Notes: a model not told the origin generated them from the letters alone. Shown: positions 1 to 8,684, numbered from the stretch's first letter. The stretch: DNA of 64,000 bases from Saccharospirillum salsuginis (GCF_014651855.1 NZ_BMXR01000011.1:92404-156403), one strand, 5' to 3'. Numbers and translations: made by a program.

Positions 1-747
1 TTCGACTTCGAACACGCAATCGGTCAACGACGCATTGGCCAGCGGGACCCGTACAGCGTGGCCGTTCAATCGTCCCTTCAACTCCGGAAAGATCTCGGTG
101 ATGGCCGTGGCCGAACCGGTCGTGGTCGGGATCAGGCTGGTGCCGCAGGCGCGCGCCCGGCGCAGGTCCTTGTGCGGTGCGTCGAGAATGGTCTGGGTGT
201 TGGTCAGGTCGTGAATGGTGGTCATCGAGCCATGACGGATGCCCAGTTGCTCGTGAATCACCTTGACCACCGGTGCCAGACAGTTGGTGGTGCAGGATGC
301 GGCGGTGACGATGCGATGCTCGGCCGGGTCGAACAGGGCGTCGTTGACGCCCATGACCACGTTCAACACGCCCGCATCCTTGACCGGCGCGGTGACCACG
401 ACGCGCTTCACGCCCTGATCGAGATAGCCCTGCAACAGCTCCGTTTTGCGCATCTTGCCGGACGCCTCGATGACGACATCGCAGCCGGACCAGTCGGTGT
501 CGGCGATGGCCGTATTCCGGGTCACGGTCACGCAGTGGTCGCCGATGCGAATGGCGCCTTCGTCCGCCTCGACGGACTGCGACCAGGTGCCATGCACAGA
601 ATCGAAGGTCAGCAGGTGCGCCAGGGTCTCGGCATCGCCGGCAGGGTCATTGATGTGGACGAACTCGACGTCCGGCCAGCTCCAGGCGGCGCGCAATGCG
701 AGACGGCCGATGCGGCCAAAGCCGTTGATGCCGATTTTCAGGGTCAT
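1..747 (-). CDS. Glyceraldehyde-3-phosphate dehydrogenase, ArsJ-associated type (partial)
   Basis: This is the N-terminal 249 residues of a GAPDH; the gene runs off the left edge. The Rossmann motif GFGRIGR is near the start and the active-site motif ASCTTNC places the catalytic cysteine at residue 152. It follows arsR and acr3 on the same strand. GAPDH copies in that position are known to pair with ArsJ: the enzyme makes 1-arseno-3-phosphoglycerate from arsenate, and ArsJ exports it. The early sequence (alanine- and tryptophan-rich after GRIGR, then HINDPAGDAETLAHLL) matches my recollection of that subfamily rather than glycolytic GapA. arsJ itself would lie outside the window, so the pairing is inferred. 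The start is ATG at 747. Confidence 0.88.
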   Translation of the reverse strand, partial: MTLKIGINGFGRIGRLALRAAWSWPDVEFVHINDPAGDAETLAHLLTFDSVHGTWSQSVEADEGAIRIGDHCVTVTRNTAIADTDWSGCDVVIEASGKMRKTELLQGYLDQGVKRVVVTAPVKDAGVLNVVMGVNDALFDPAEHRIVTAASCTTNCLAPVVKVIHEQLGIRHGSMTTIHDLTNTQTILDAPHKDLRRARACGTSLIPTTTGSATAITEIFPELKGRLNGHAVRVPLANASLTDCVFEVE

Positions 748-791
748 GTCTTGGGCTCCCAATGAATACGGTGAATGATGGGTAGATTATG

Positions 792-1844
792 TCAGTCGTG
801 TTGCGCGGCCATGACAGTCTCGGCCCGGGCATCGAGCGCCGGTTGCCATCGATTGGCCAGTTTCACCAGCGACAGCATGACCGGTACCTCGACCAGCACA
901 CCGACCACGGTGGCCAGGGCCGCACCGGAATGCAGTCCGAACAGGGAAATGGCCACGGCGACGGCCAGTTCGAAAAAGTTGGAGGTGCCGATCAGGCAGG
1001 CCGGGGCCGCGATACGATGCGGCAGGCGAAGCCACCAGGCTGCGAGATAAGCCAACAGAAAGATGCCGTAGCTTTGAATCAGCAGCGGGACCGCGATCAG
1101 ACCGATGATCAGCGGTTGTTGCAGCAAGGTGGACGATTGCAGCGCGAACAACAGGACCACGGTCGCCAACAGGCCGAGCACCGAGACCGGTTTTGCCTTC
1201 GCCAGGAACCGGTTCACCCCGCCTTCGCCGCGGCGGCGCATCAGATACCGGCGGGTCAGGATGCCGGCGATCAAGGGCAGGACCACATACAGCAGAACCG
1301 ACAGGGTCAGGGTTTGCCAGGGTATCTGGATGTCGCTCACACCAAGCAGGAAGGCGGCGATCGGTGCGAAGGCGAACACCATGATGATGTCGTTGATCGA
1401 GACCTGCACCAAAGTGTAGTTCGCATCGCCGCGTGTGAGCTGGCTCCAGACAAACACCATGGCGGTGCAGGGCGCGACACCGAGCAGGATCATGCCGGCG
1501 ATGTACTCGGTGGCGTCCAGAGCCGGTACCCAGGGCGCGAATACCACCCGGAAAAACAGCCAGCCCAATGCCGCCATGGTGAAGGGCTTGATTAGCCAAT
1601 TCACGGTCAGCGTCAGCAACAACCCTTTCGGCTGCTGCCCGACCTGGCGCAGCGCGGTGAAATCGATCTGCACCATCATCGGGTAGATCATCAGCCAGAT
1701 GAATACGGCGATGACCAGGTTGACCCGGGCGACTTCCATCGCGGCTACCCACTCGAAAACCTGGGGCAACCCCTGGCCCAGCGTGATGCCCAATAAGATG
1801 GCAAGGGCCACCCAGAGGGACAGAAAACGTTCGAAAGTTCCCAT
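792..1844 (-). CDS. acr3: ACR3-family arsenite efflux permease
   Basis: A 350-residue inner-membrane protein with about ten hydrophobic segments. It has the ACR3 signature GVAPCTAMVFVWS, with the essential cysteine at residue 126, and the downstream segment NDIIMVFAFAP typical of the family. ACR3 proteins extrude arsenite using the proton-motive force. The gene sits 22 bases after arsR and 44 bases before the GAPDH gene, so the three form one minus-strand operon. An AAAGGA ribosome-binding site precedes the ATG at 1844. It is often annotated arsB although it is unrelated to the ArsB fold. Confidence 0.95.
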   Translation of the reverse strand: MGTFERFLSLWVALAILLGITLGQGLPQVFEWVAAMEVARVNLVIAVFIWLMIYPMMVQIDFTALRQVGQQPKGLLLTLTVNWLIKPFTMAALGWLFFRVVFAPWVPALDATEYIAGMILLGVAPCTAMVFVWSQLTRGDANYTLVQVSINDIIMVFAFAPIAAFLLGVSDIQIPWQTLTLSVLLYVVLPLIAGILTRRYLMRRRGEGGVNRFLAKAKPVSVLGLLATVVLLFALQSSTLLQQPLIIGLIAVPLLIQSYGIFLLAYLAAWWLRLPHRIAAPACLIGTSNFFELAVAVAISLFGLHSGAALATVVGVLVEVPVMLSLVKLANRWQPALDARAETVMAAQHD

Positions 1845-1866
1845 GGTACGTGTCCTTTATCGGAGT

Positions 1867-2211
1867 TCAGCAGCAGCGGGCGACCCGTTCCGGGCGGTCG
1901 CCCATGGCGTTCAGTCGTTCGGAGTCGGTACGAATCCAATCCTCGTTGGCGGTGCGGGTATCGACCAAAACCGTCTTGCACCACTCCGGCAGGTCCGGGG
2001 CAAGGCGGTAAAACACCCACTGCCCGTCGCGTTCCCCGACCAGCAGGCCGCATTCCCGCAATTGAGCCAAATGACGCGATACCTTGGGTTGGCTTTCTTC
2101 CAGTGCCGCCATCAGTTCACAGACGCAGAGTTCACCGTGCGCTTCCAGCAGCAACAGGCTGCGCAGACGGGTGTCGTCGGCCAGGCATTTATAGAATTGA
2201 AGCGGGGTCAT
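1867..2211 (-). CDS. arsR: ArsR-family metalloregulatory repressor
   Basis: A 114-residue winged-helix repressor. The recognition-helix region reads SQPKVSRHLAQLREC. It is preceded by ELCVCELM, the As(III)-binding cysteine pair (Cys29, Cys31) of the ArsR family; a further CC pair closes the protein. It is the first gene of the arsR-acr3-GAPDH operon and presumably autoregulates from the AT-rich repeat immediately upstream. Arsenite binding would release the DNA and switch on the two downstream genes. Start is ATG at 2211, with GGTTCC rather than a strong ribosome-binding site ahead of it. Confidence 0.93.
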   Translation of the reverse strand: MTPLQFYKCLADDTRLRSLLLLEAHGELCVCELMAALEESQPKVSRHLAQLRECGLLVGERDGQWVFYRLAPDLPEWCKTVLVDTRTANEDWIRTDSERLNAMGDRPERVARCC

Positions 2212-2222
2212 GGTGGTTCCTT

Positions 2223-2249
2223 TATATATGGAAAACCGTATATATGGTT
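2223..2249 (-). promoter_or_regulatory. Putative ArsR operator/promoter
   Basis: A very AT-rich stretch just upstream of arsR. The unit TATATATGG occurs twice, 16 bases apart, and the segment between forms an imperfect ATATA...TATAT dyad. ArsR-type operators are AT-rich dyads overlapping the promoter. Assignment rests on position and symmetry only. Confidence 0.5.
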
Positions 2250-2336
2250 AATCGTATGTTATGGCTGGACCACAAGCAACCGTTTGGGGATCATGGGACG
2301 CATCGCTTGAGCGCAAGTTTCTGAAGAAGGTCTATC

Positions 2337-2687
2337 ATGACGGACGAACTCGATATCGCGCACTTCGAGCAGGTGCTGAACCAGCAACTGGACGAGTGGC
2401 TGCAACTGGAAGAGACGCGGGCCGACTCCACCGGCGTGGTGAAACTGGACCAGACCAGCACCGGCCGGCTGTCCCGGATGGACGCAATGCAACAACAGGC
2501 CCTGGCCAAGGATCGCGCGGCCCGGGCGAAGCTTGAGATCACACGATTGAAGGCTGCACTGGAGCGGTGCCGGGACGGCCATTACGGCTACTGCGTGGAC
2601 TGCGATGAAGTCATCAATCCCCGCCGGCTGGAGCTCAACCCGACAGCCCTGCGGTGCATCCGGTGCGAGTCCGAAGCCGGTAACTGA
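2337..2687 (+). CDS. DksA/TraR-family zinc-finger protein
   Basis: A 116-residue protein with an N-terminal helical region (residues 1-80) and a C-terminal C4 zinc finger (Cys86, Cys89, Cys107, Cys110; CVDC and CIRC). The sequence after the first pair, DEVINPRRLELNP, is the classic DksA/TraR C-terminal signature. It is shorter than DksA (about 150 residues) and the helical part lacks an obvious long coiled-coil arm, so it fits the small TraR/YbiI-like group. Those proteins bind the RNA polymerase secondary channel; the target here is unknown. It is a single gene, divergent from arsR, with a good AAGAAGG ribosome-binding site. Confidence 0.85.
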   Translation: MTDELDIAHFEQVLNQQLDEWLQLEETRADSTGVVKLDQTSTGRLSRMDAMQQQALAKDRAARAKLEITRLKAALERCRDGHYGYCVDCDEVINPRRLELNPTALRCIRCESEAGN

Positions 2688-2755
2688 GAAACCGGTCTTT
2701 TATCTTTTCCCTCGATTTGCTGTAAGCTCTCGCCGTCACTCTGAGGGAAAATGGA

Positions 2756-3814
2756 ATGCGACAAAAACTGGAAAACCGCTCCTTTCTATTGCTGCTGTTG
2801 TTGGTGTCCATCGCGTTTGGATTGCTGCTGAAACCCTTTTGGGGCGCCATCTTCTGGGCGGCGGCCGTGGCGGTGATTTTCTACCCCCTGCAGAACTTCT
2901 TTCTGCGCAAATTCGGCAACCGGCGCAATCTGGCCGCTCTGACCACCCTGCTGTGCTGCGTGTTGATTGTGGTGATGCCGGTGATTCTGATCGTGCAGCA
3001 GGTGGTGAGTGAGGCGATTGGCCTCTACCAGGCCATACAACAGGGTGAAATCACGCCCGGAGCCTATCTCGACCAGATTCGTGCCGCCTTCCCGGTCATT
3101 CCGGAATTCCTCGATCGCATCGGCGTCGACACCGACAATATGCGCGAACGGCTGTCGAATTTCGCCGTCACCGCCAGTCGTTTCCTGGCCCAGGAAACCC
3201 TGACGGTGGGCCAGAATACCGTCGGATTTGTGCTGAGCCTCTGCCTGATGCTGTATCTGTCGTTCTTTCTGCTGCGCGACGGCCACTCTCTGGTGGAATT
3301 GATGGTCAAGGCCTTACCGCTGGGTGATGAGCGCGAGCACCGCCTGTTCGACAAGTTCGCGGAAGTGACCCGGGCGACGGTCAAGGGCAATATCCTGGTC
3401 GCGATTGTCCAGGGTGCGCTGGGCGGCATCATTTTCTGGATACTGGGGTTGCCGGCGGCGCTGCTGTGGGGCGTACTGATGGCCGTTTTGTCGCTGATTC
3501 CGGCCGTGGGCGCGGCCCTGGTCTGGGGGCCGGCGGCGATCTATCTGTTCGCCGTCGGCAGTTGGATTCCGGGCACCGTCCTGCTGTTGTTCGGTGTGCT
3601 GGTCATCGGTCTGGCGGACAACATCCTGCGACCGATCCTGGTCGGCCGCGACACCAAACTGCCGGACTACCTCGTCCTGTTCTCGACACTCGGCGGCATC
3701 GCCCTGATGGGCATCAATGGCTTCGTGCTGGGCCCGCTGGTCGCCGCCCTGTTCCTGACCTTCTGGGACATCTTCATGATCGAGTTTAACGACGAACAAT
3801 CGTCACCATACTGA
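2756..3814 (+). CDS. AI-2E family (PerM/YdiK) membrane transporter
   Basis: A 352-residue polytopic membrane protein. It has paired N-terminal hydrophobic helices, a soluble helical segment around residues 75-150, and a hydrophobic C-terminal half. The C-terminal half holds the family motif around IPAVGAALVWGPAAIYL and the late motif DNILRPILVGRD. Members have been linked to autoinducer-2 export or Na+/H+ exchange; the substrate cannot be read from sequence. It is followed by a rhodanese gene in the same direction 81 bases later, without clear evidence for a common operon. Confidence 0.88.
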   Translation: MRQKLENRSFLLLLLLVSIAFGLLLKPFWGAIFWAAAVAVIFYPLQNFFLRKFGNRRNLAALTTLLCCVLIVVMPVILIVQQVVSEAIGLYQAIQQGEITPGAYLDQIRAAFPVIPEFLDRIGVDTDNMRERLSNFAVTASRFLAQETLTVGQNTVGFVLSLCLMLYLSFFLLRDGHSLVELMVKALPLGDEREHRLFDKFAEVTRATVKGNILVAIVQGALGGIIFWILGLPAALLWGVLMAVLSLIPAVGAALVWGPAAIYLFAVGSWIPGTVLLLFGVLVIGLADNILRPILVGRDTKLPDYLVLFSTLGGIALMGINGFVLGPLVAALFLTFWDIFMIEFNDEQSSPY

Positions 3815-3895
3815 CTGACAAGGATCGGCTGAGTGCTCGACGGCAGGGAGAGCCGGTTCGCCTTTTCGCCACCATCGATACGAGAGGAGGCTACC

Positions 3896-4234
3896 ATGGA
3901 GGCATTCATTTCACGCGACGACCTTAAGCGCAAACTCGACCGCGGTGACGACTTCGTGCTGATCGATACGCTGCCCCCGGAAGCCTATCGCAAGTCCCAC
4001 CTTCCCGGCGCCATCCACATCATGTCCGACGACATTGTCGAGCAGGCTCCGAAACGCCTGCCGGACAAAGACGCCGACATTGTCGTCTATTGCGGTAATG
4101 GGCCGTGCAAGCGCTCGCAACGCTCGGCCGATCGTCTGCGCCGGCTGGGCTACCGCAAGGTTCGGGACTATCACGAGGGCAAGGCCGACTGGCGTGAGGC
4201 CGGCTTGCCGCTGGAAGGCGACGGAGAGCTTTGA
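3896..4234 (+). CDS. Rhodanese-domain protein (single domain)
   Basis: A 112-residue single rhodanese domain. The active-site loop is CGNGPC, with catalytic Cys66 and a second cysteine at 71. Family features DTLPPEAYRKSHLPGAIHI and the C-terminal DWREAGLPLEG are present. Rhodaneses carry persulfide sulfur; a CxxxxC loop could allow disulfide-type chemistry. I chose the ATG at 3896 because AGGAGG lies just upstream and the domain begins at once; the upstream in-frame extension has no rhodanese character. The protein is probably cytoplasmic, since no signal peptide is visible. Confidence 0.88.
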   Translation: MEAFISRDDLKRKLDRGDDFVLIDTLPPEAYRKSHLPGAIHIMSDDIVEQAPKRLPDKDADIVVYCGNGPCKRSQRSADRLRRLGYRKVRDYHEGKADWREAGLPLEGDGEL

Positions 4235-4290
4235 GTTTCGGAGTTCGATTTGGCTGGGAGGCGGTGGCTATCGGTTTCGTGGCTGGGTTC

Positions 4291-4434
4291 GCCCCGGAGG
4301 CGGGAGCAGCCCTCCCTGGGGCCGCGCGGGATGCCGCCCACTCGACCCGTCCATGGGGGCTTGACGGCAGCACCGAAGCGTCGGACCGCCCTGCTGCCCA
4401 CATCCCCTGGGAGGGCTACCCCCGCCTCAGGGGC
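4291..4434. repeat. Dispersed palindromic element, copy 1
   Basis: This fills most of the 283-base gap between the rhodanese and the next gene. Outer arms 4291-4321 and about 4404-4434 are imperfect inverted complements (GCCCCGGAGGCGGGA... against ...CCCGCCTCAGGGGC). The core contains ACCCGTCCATGGGGGCTT, which recurs at about 23333 and in variant form at about 48900. No gene is seen here. Confidence 0.75.
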
Positions 4435-4517
4435 TTGTTGTCGTGCCAACCTACCGGCTGTTCTCAGGCAGCCTCCCAGCTCGATTCAGACTCCGTAACC
4501 TGAATTAGGAGACGCAG

Positions 4518-5489
4518 TTGACCCGAGAGCAATTGGAAGAACATCAGATTTGGATCTATGGCGTGGCCTTGATGCTCGGGGCGGTATTCGGACTGTGGTC
4601 GGCGGGATTGGGCGCACGTCTCGAGTGGTTGATTTCACCGGTACTCGCCATTCTGCTCTACAGCATGTTCACCCAGATTCCGTTTCTGCAGCTGCGCGCG
4701 GCTTTCGCGAATCGACGCTTCACTGCCGCCCTGCTGACCGTCAATTTCCTCATCGTCCCTTTGGTTGTCTGGTTGCTGTCACGCCTGTTGCCCCAGCAAC
4801 CGCCACTCCTGCTCGGTGTCTATCTGGTACTGCTGACGCCTTGCATCGACTACGTCATCGTCTTTACGCATCTGGGGCGGGGCGACGCCCGGCTCGTACT
4901 GGCCTCAACGCCGCTGCTGCTGTTCGTCCAGATGCTGCTGTTGCCCCTGTATCTGTGGCTCTTCATGGGTGGGGAGGCGACACAGGTGATGAGCGCGGGG
5001 CCGTTTCTGAACGCCTTTCTCACGCTCATCGTCGTACCTCTGGGCCTGGCCCTGGCCACGGAGTTCTGGGCTCGGCGTCAACGTACGGGAGCGGTCTGGC
5101 TGGAAAACACCGCCTGGCTACCCGTGCCCTTCATGGCGCTCACGCTGTTTCTGGTCGTGATCTCCCAGATCGGGCGAATCGAGGCGTTCTTTCCGGTCGT
5201 GATCCGGGCCGTACCGATTTATGTGGCTTTCCTGGTGGTCATGCCTGTCCTCTCCCGGCTGACCGCTCGGGCGTACCGACTGGATACACGGGCGGGACGA
5301 GGGCTGGTCTTCAGCGCCGGGACGCGCAATTCACTGGTGGTACTTCCGCTGGCCCTGGCGTTGCCCGACGCCTGGGCCGTGGTGCCGGCGGTCGTCGTGA
5401 CTCAAACCCTGGTCGAGCTGGTCGGCGAGTTGTTTTACATCCGTCTGGTGCCGTCCGTCCTTTATCGGGAGCCTGAAGACGCAGGCTGA
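4518..5489 (+). CDS. ACR3/bile-acid:Na+ symporter-fold permease
   Basis: A 323-residue, highly hydrophobic protein with roughly ten membrane segments. The segment VLLTPCIDYVIVFTHL, with Cys109, is equivalent to the cysteine motif of ACR3-type arsenite permeases, and FSAGTRNSLVVLPLALA resembles the C-terminal family motif. It is clearly diverged from the ACR3 at 792-1844, so it may handle another anion or metalloid. I start it at the TTG at 4518, which has AGGAG nine bases ahead; no in-frame ATG gives the full first helix. Its 3' end overlaps the converging EamA permease gene by 28 bases. Confidence 0.82.
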   Translation: MTREQLEEHQIWIYGVALMLGAVFGLWSAGLGARLEWLISPVLAILLYSMFTQIPFLQLRAAFANRRFTAALLTVNFLIVPLVVWLLSRLLPQQPPLLLGVYLVLLTPCIDYVIVFTHLGRGDARLVLASTPLLLFVQMLLLPLYLWLFMGGEATQVMSAGPFLNAFLTLIVVPLGLALATEFWARRQRTGAVWLENTAWLPVPFMALTLFLVVISQIGRIEAFFPVVIRAVPIYVAFLVVMPVLSRLTARAYRLDTRAGRGLVFSAGTRNSLVVLPLALALPDAWAVVPAVVVTQTLVELVGELFYIRLVPSVLYREPEDAG

Positions 5490-6358
5490 GCGGCCTGTCG
5501 GCGTTTTCCCCATAACAGCAAACCGATGCCGCCCAGCAACATCAGGGTGGCGACCCCGAGTCGCGCGGTCAGGCTTTCCCCCACCAGCACAACCCCGCCC
5601 AGTGCCGCGATCAGCGGCACGCTGAGCTGGTAGACACTCGCCTGAATGCCGGTCAGGTGGGGCAGGGCGCTGTACCAGAGGATGTAGCCCAACGCCGAGG
5701 CCAGGGCGCCGCTGGAAATGGCCAGCCAGAACCCGGTCGGGGTGATCAGGATGTCGTCGATGAAAGGCAGAAACAGAAGCAAAACCAGGGGCGCGGTGCG
5801 CACGAAATTGCCGGTGGTGTCGAGCATGGGCGTGCGCGAGCCACGGCCGTTCAGGGTGTACAGGCCCCAGGCGATCCCGCTGGCCATCATCAGCACGAAG
5901 CCGGTCACCGAGGGCGTCGTCAGGCCAGGCAAAATCAGGTAAACAAAGCCGGCCAGCGCCACGCCGAAACCGATCCATTCCAGTGTTCCCATACGTTCCC
6001 CCCGAAACAGACTCAGCAGCACCATGGTCAATTGCACGGTGCCGAACAGAATCAGGGCGCCGGTGGCGGTATCGAGCTGGACGTAGGCGAAGGAAAAGGT
6101 GGCGGCATAAACGAACAGGTAGAGCGCGCCCTTGATCGAGCCGGACTTGAGCCAGGTACGGGCATTGAAGCGCCGTTCCTTCAATGACATCAGCACCAGC
6201 AGCATCAGGCCGCCCGCAATCAGGCGGGTGGCGGTGAAGGACGCCGCATCGATGCTCAGATCACCCAGAGCCAGGCGGCAGAGCACGGAATTGGCGGCGA
6301 AGGCGATCAGCGCCAGGACGGTGTAGCCGGCCAGGCGCCAGCGGGGGATGGTGGGCAT
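5462..6358 (-). CDS. EamA/DMT-family permease
   Basis: A 298-residue protein with about ten transmembrane helices arranged as two EamA halves; the second half begins near residue 150. Motifs include AANSVLCRLALG in the first helix and the late helices around SVYQLSVPLIAALGGVVLVGE. These are metabolite exporters of the drug/metabolite transporter superfamily, and the substrate cannot be predicted. The gene converges on the ACR3-fold permease with a 28-base overlap of coding ends. Confidence 0.9.
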   Translation of the reverse strand: MPTIPRWRLAGYTVLALIAFAANSVLCRLALGDLSIDAASFTATRLIAGGLMLLVLMSLKERRFNARTWLKSGSIKGALYLFVYAATFSFAYVQLDTATGALILFGTVQLTMVLLSLFRGERMGTLEWIGFGVALAGFVYLILPGLTTPSVTGFVLMMASGIAWGLYTLNGRGSRTPMLDTTGNFVRTAPLVLLLFLPFIDDILITPTGFWLAISSGALASALGYILWYSALPHLTGIQASVYQLSVPLIAALGGVVLVGESLTARLGVATLMLLGGIGLLLWGKRRQAAQPASSGSR

Positions 6359-6435
6359 AGAACAAACGTCGGTCGGTGTTTGTTGGCACTATAGCGATGT
6401 TTGCCGGTGCGGACTATGGGGTAGTGATCGCGGTT

Positions 6436-6563
6436 GTAGGGCAGAAGTGGTCCGACATCTCGGGCCCGAAGGGCGTTATCTGCCGCTGGAAAGATACCAT
6501 GCCGATGGCCAGTCCATTGCCACCTTATTAACGGCAGATAACGCTGTCGCTCTTCTGCCCTAC
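6436..6563. repeat. GTAGGGC-type palindromic repeat
   Basis: Outer ends are GTAGGGCAGAAG (6436 on) and CTTCTGCCCTAC (ending 6563), perfect inverted complements. Inside are a second matching pair, GCGTTATCTGCCG and CGGCAGATAACGC. The terminal CTAC supplies the stop codon of mtgA on the minus strand. The same outer unit occurs at 61412-61518. Confidence 0.75.
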
Positions 6564-7249
6564 TTAATGACGGAGGCCAGGTACTGGCTGCCGCCGAGGT
6601 AGCCTATGGCATGCTCGATATCCAGCGCCCGACGATAGACATAACTCGACGGTTCACCGGCCGACATCCGCTTGGGGTTGGGCAGTACAGCGGCCAGCAA
6701 GGCCGCCTCGCGCTCGGTCAAACGATCCGGCGTCTTGCCGAAATGGTAGTCGCTGGCCTCAAAGATGCCATACACCCCCGGTCCGAATTCGACCACGTTC
6801 AGGTAGACCTCCAGAATCCGTTCCTTGCTCCAGGTCAGCTCGATCCAGAGCGTCAGCCAGGCTTCGATGCCCTTGCGAAAGAGGCTGCGACCGGGCCAGA
6901 GGTAGAGGTTCTTGGCCAGTTGTTGGGTCAGGGTGCTGGCTCCCCGGGTGCGGTCGCGGTTTTCGGCCAATGCCTGGGCGATGGCTTCGAAGTCGAAACC
7001 GAAATGGTTGGGGAACTTCTGATCCTCGGAGGCGACCACGGCCATCGGTACAACGCCCGCCATCCGCTCCAACGGTACCCAGCGCGCGCGCAGCGGCTCG
7101 TCCCCGGCTTGTCCATCCTGCAGGATAAAGGCGGTGGTCGGCGGGTTGATCCATTGCAGTGGTGCGGTGAGCAGCAGGCTAACCAGAAAAACGGCCGCGA
7201 GCGCATAGAGCAGCCAGATCGGGCGAAAACGCAGTCGGAACGGCAACAT
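6560..7249 (-). CDS. mtgA: Monofunctional biosynthetic peptidoglycan glycosyltransferase
   Basis: A 229-residue protein with one N-terminal membrane anchor (about residues 10-30) and a GT51 glycosyltransferase domain. Catalytic Glu75 is in ASEDQKFPNHFGFD, followed by RGASTLTQQLAKNL and the second acidic motif ERILEVYLN. MtgA polymerises lipid II into glycan strands on the periplasmic face and has no transpeptidase domain. Length matches the family. It is a single gene; its stop codon lies inside a palindromic repeat, which could serve as its 3' end signal. Confidence 0.95.
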   Translation of the reverse strand: MLPFRLRFRPIWLLYALAAVFLVSLLLTAPLQWINPPTTAFILQDGQAGDEPLRARWVPLERMAGVVPMAVVASEDQKFPNHFGFDFEAIAQALAENRDRTRGASTLTQQLAKNLYLWPGRSLFRKGIEAWLTLWIELTWSKERILEVYLNVVEFGPGVYGIFEASDYHFGKTPDRLTEREAALLAAVLPNPKRMSAGEPSSYVYRRALDIEHAIGYLGGSQYLASVIK

Positions 7250-7284
7250 GGTCGGGGATCGGGTGATGAAGATTCAATCGGGAG

Positions 7285-7320
7285 GATAAAGCAATGCCGG
7301 GCCCAAGAGAGGGCCCGGCG
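7285..7320 (-). terminator. Terminator-like hairpin after pit
   Basis: A perfect nine-base-pair stem, GCCGGGCCC / GGGCCCGGC with a six-base loop (7296-7319), lies just downstream of the pit stop codon. On the minus strand it is followed by ATTGCTTTAT, a weak T tract. Confidence 0.6.
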
Positions 7321-7362
7321 TCACAGTTCATGCTGTCTTTACGCGCTCTTTAATGCGCTCCT

Positions 7363-8628
7363 CTAGCCAAACATGCCCTTGAACATAAAAAAGAACAGGA
7401 TGGACAGGATGGCACCGGCCGGCAAGGTCACGATCCAGCTGGCAAAGATGGTGCCGATGACGCGCAGGTTCAGGGCCGAAATACCACGGGCCAGACCGAC
7501 GCCCAGAACGGCGCCGACCAGAGTGTGTGTCGTGGAAATCGGCAAACCGGTGCCGGAGGCCAGCACCACGGTGGTGCCGGCGGCGAGTTCGGCGGCGAAG
7601 CCCCGGCTCGGCGTCAGTTCGGTGATGCGCCGGCCGATGGTGCCCATGACCTTGTAACCGAAGGTGGCCAGGCCCACGACGATGCCGCCGCCACCCAACA
7701 ACAGCACCCAGGCCGGCATGGCGGATTTTGCGGCGATGTCGCCGTGATTGGCGACGACACTGACCACAGCGGCCAGAGGCCCGACGGCGTTGGCGACGTC
7801 GTTGGAGCCGTGCGCGAAGGCCATGGCGCAGGCGGTGAAGATCATCAACACGGCGAACACACGTTCGACCGAGGCATACCGGAAATCGCTGTCGGCCTCA
7901 GGGTCGGGCTGGATGTTTCTCAGCATGTAGATGCCGATGCCCATGACCACGGCACCGAGCAGGGCGGATACGAACAGGCTTTCCAGAAAGGACAATTCGA
8001 CGCCGACGTGCTTGAGCCCTTTAAGCAGGGTGACCATGCCGATGATGAAGCCGGTCAGGAACATGTACATCGGTACATATCGCTTGGCGTTGGTGAAGGG
8101 ATCGTCGGTGTTCAGGATCAGGCGGTACACTGAGCGGAACAGGAAGAAAGCGAGCGTACCCGACAATAACGGCGACACCACCCAACTCATGACGATGGAG
8201 GTCACCTTGCCCCACTTGACGTATTCGACGCCGATGCCGACCGCCGCGAAGCCGACGATGGCGCCGACGATCGAGTGGGTGGTGGAGACCGGCCAGCCCA
8301 TCAGCGAGGCGATCACCAGCCATATACCGGCCGCCAACAGGGCCGAGAGCATGCCGTAGACCAGCAGTTCCGGCGAGCCGGCCATGACATCGGCATCGAT
8401 GATGCCTTTTCGGATGGTGCCGGTGACCTCGCCGCCTGCCAGGTAGGCGCCGGCGAACTCGAAGATCATGGCGATGATGATGGCTTGCTTGACGGTCAGC
8501 GCGCGCGAACCGACGGAGGTACCCATGGCGTTGGCGACGTCGTTGGCGCCAACCCCCCAGGCCATGAAGAATCCAAATACACAGGCAAGTAAGACGAACC
8601 ATTGGCCGTATTCTGCAATGACGGTCAT
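7363..8628 (-). CDS. pit: Pit-family inorganic phosphate transporter
   Basis: A 421-residue permease with two PHO4 repeats. The repeat signature GANDVANAMGTSVG is near residue 27 and its counterpart HGSNDVANAVGPLA is in the C-terminal half; the paired motifs PVSTTHSIVGA and PISTTHTLVGAVLG are also present. Pit proteins import metal-phosphate complexes driven by the proton gradient. The gene is 56 bases downstream of the DUF47 gene, the usual pairing for this family. With pstSCAB nearby, the cell has both low- and high-affinity phosphate uptake encoded within 7 kb. Confidence 0.95.
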   Translation of the reverse strand: MTVIAEYGQWFVLLACVFGFFMAWGVGANDVANAMGTSVGSRALTVKQAIIIAMIFEFAGAYLAGGEVTGTIRKGIIDADVMAGSPELLVYGMLSALLAAGIWLVIASLMGWPVSTTHSIVGAIVGFAAVGIGVEYVKWGKVTSIVMSWVVSPLLSGTLAFFLFRSVYRLILNTDDPFTNAKRYVPMYMFLTGFIIGMVTLLKGLKHVGVELSFLESLFVSALLGAVVMGIGIYMLRNIQPDPEADSDFRYASVERVFAVLMIFTACAMAFAHGSNDVANAVGPLAAVVSVVANHGDIAAKSAMPAWVLLLGGGGIVVGLATFGYKVMGTIGRRITELTPSRGFAAELAAGTTVVLASGTGLPISTTHTLVGAVLGVGLARGISALNLRVIGTIFASWIVTLPAGAILSILFFFMFKGMFG

Positions 8629-8684
8629 GGGGTTTTCCTCTGATCGAGTGGGCTTGGAACGACAGGCGGACCCAAACGGGCCTG

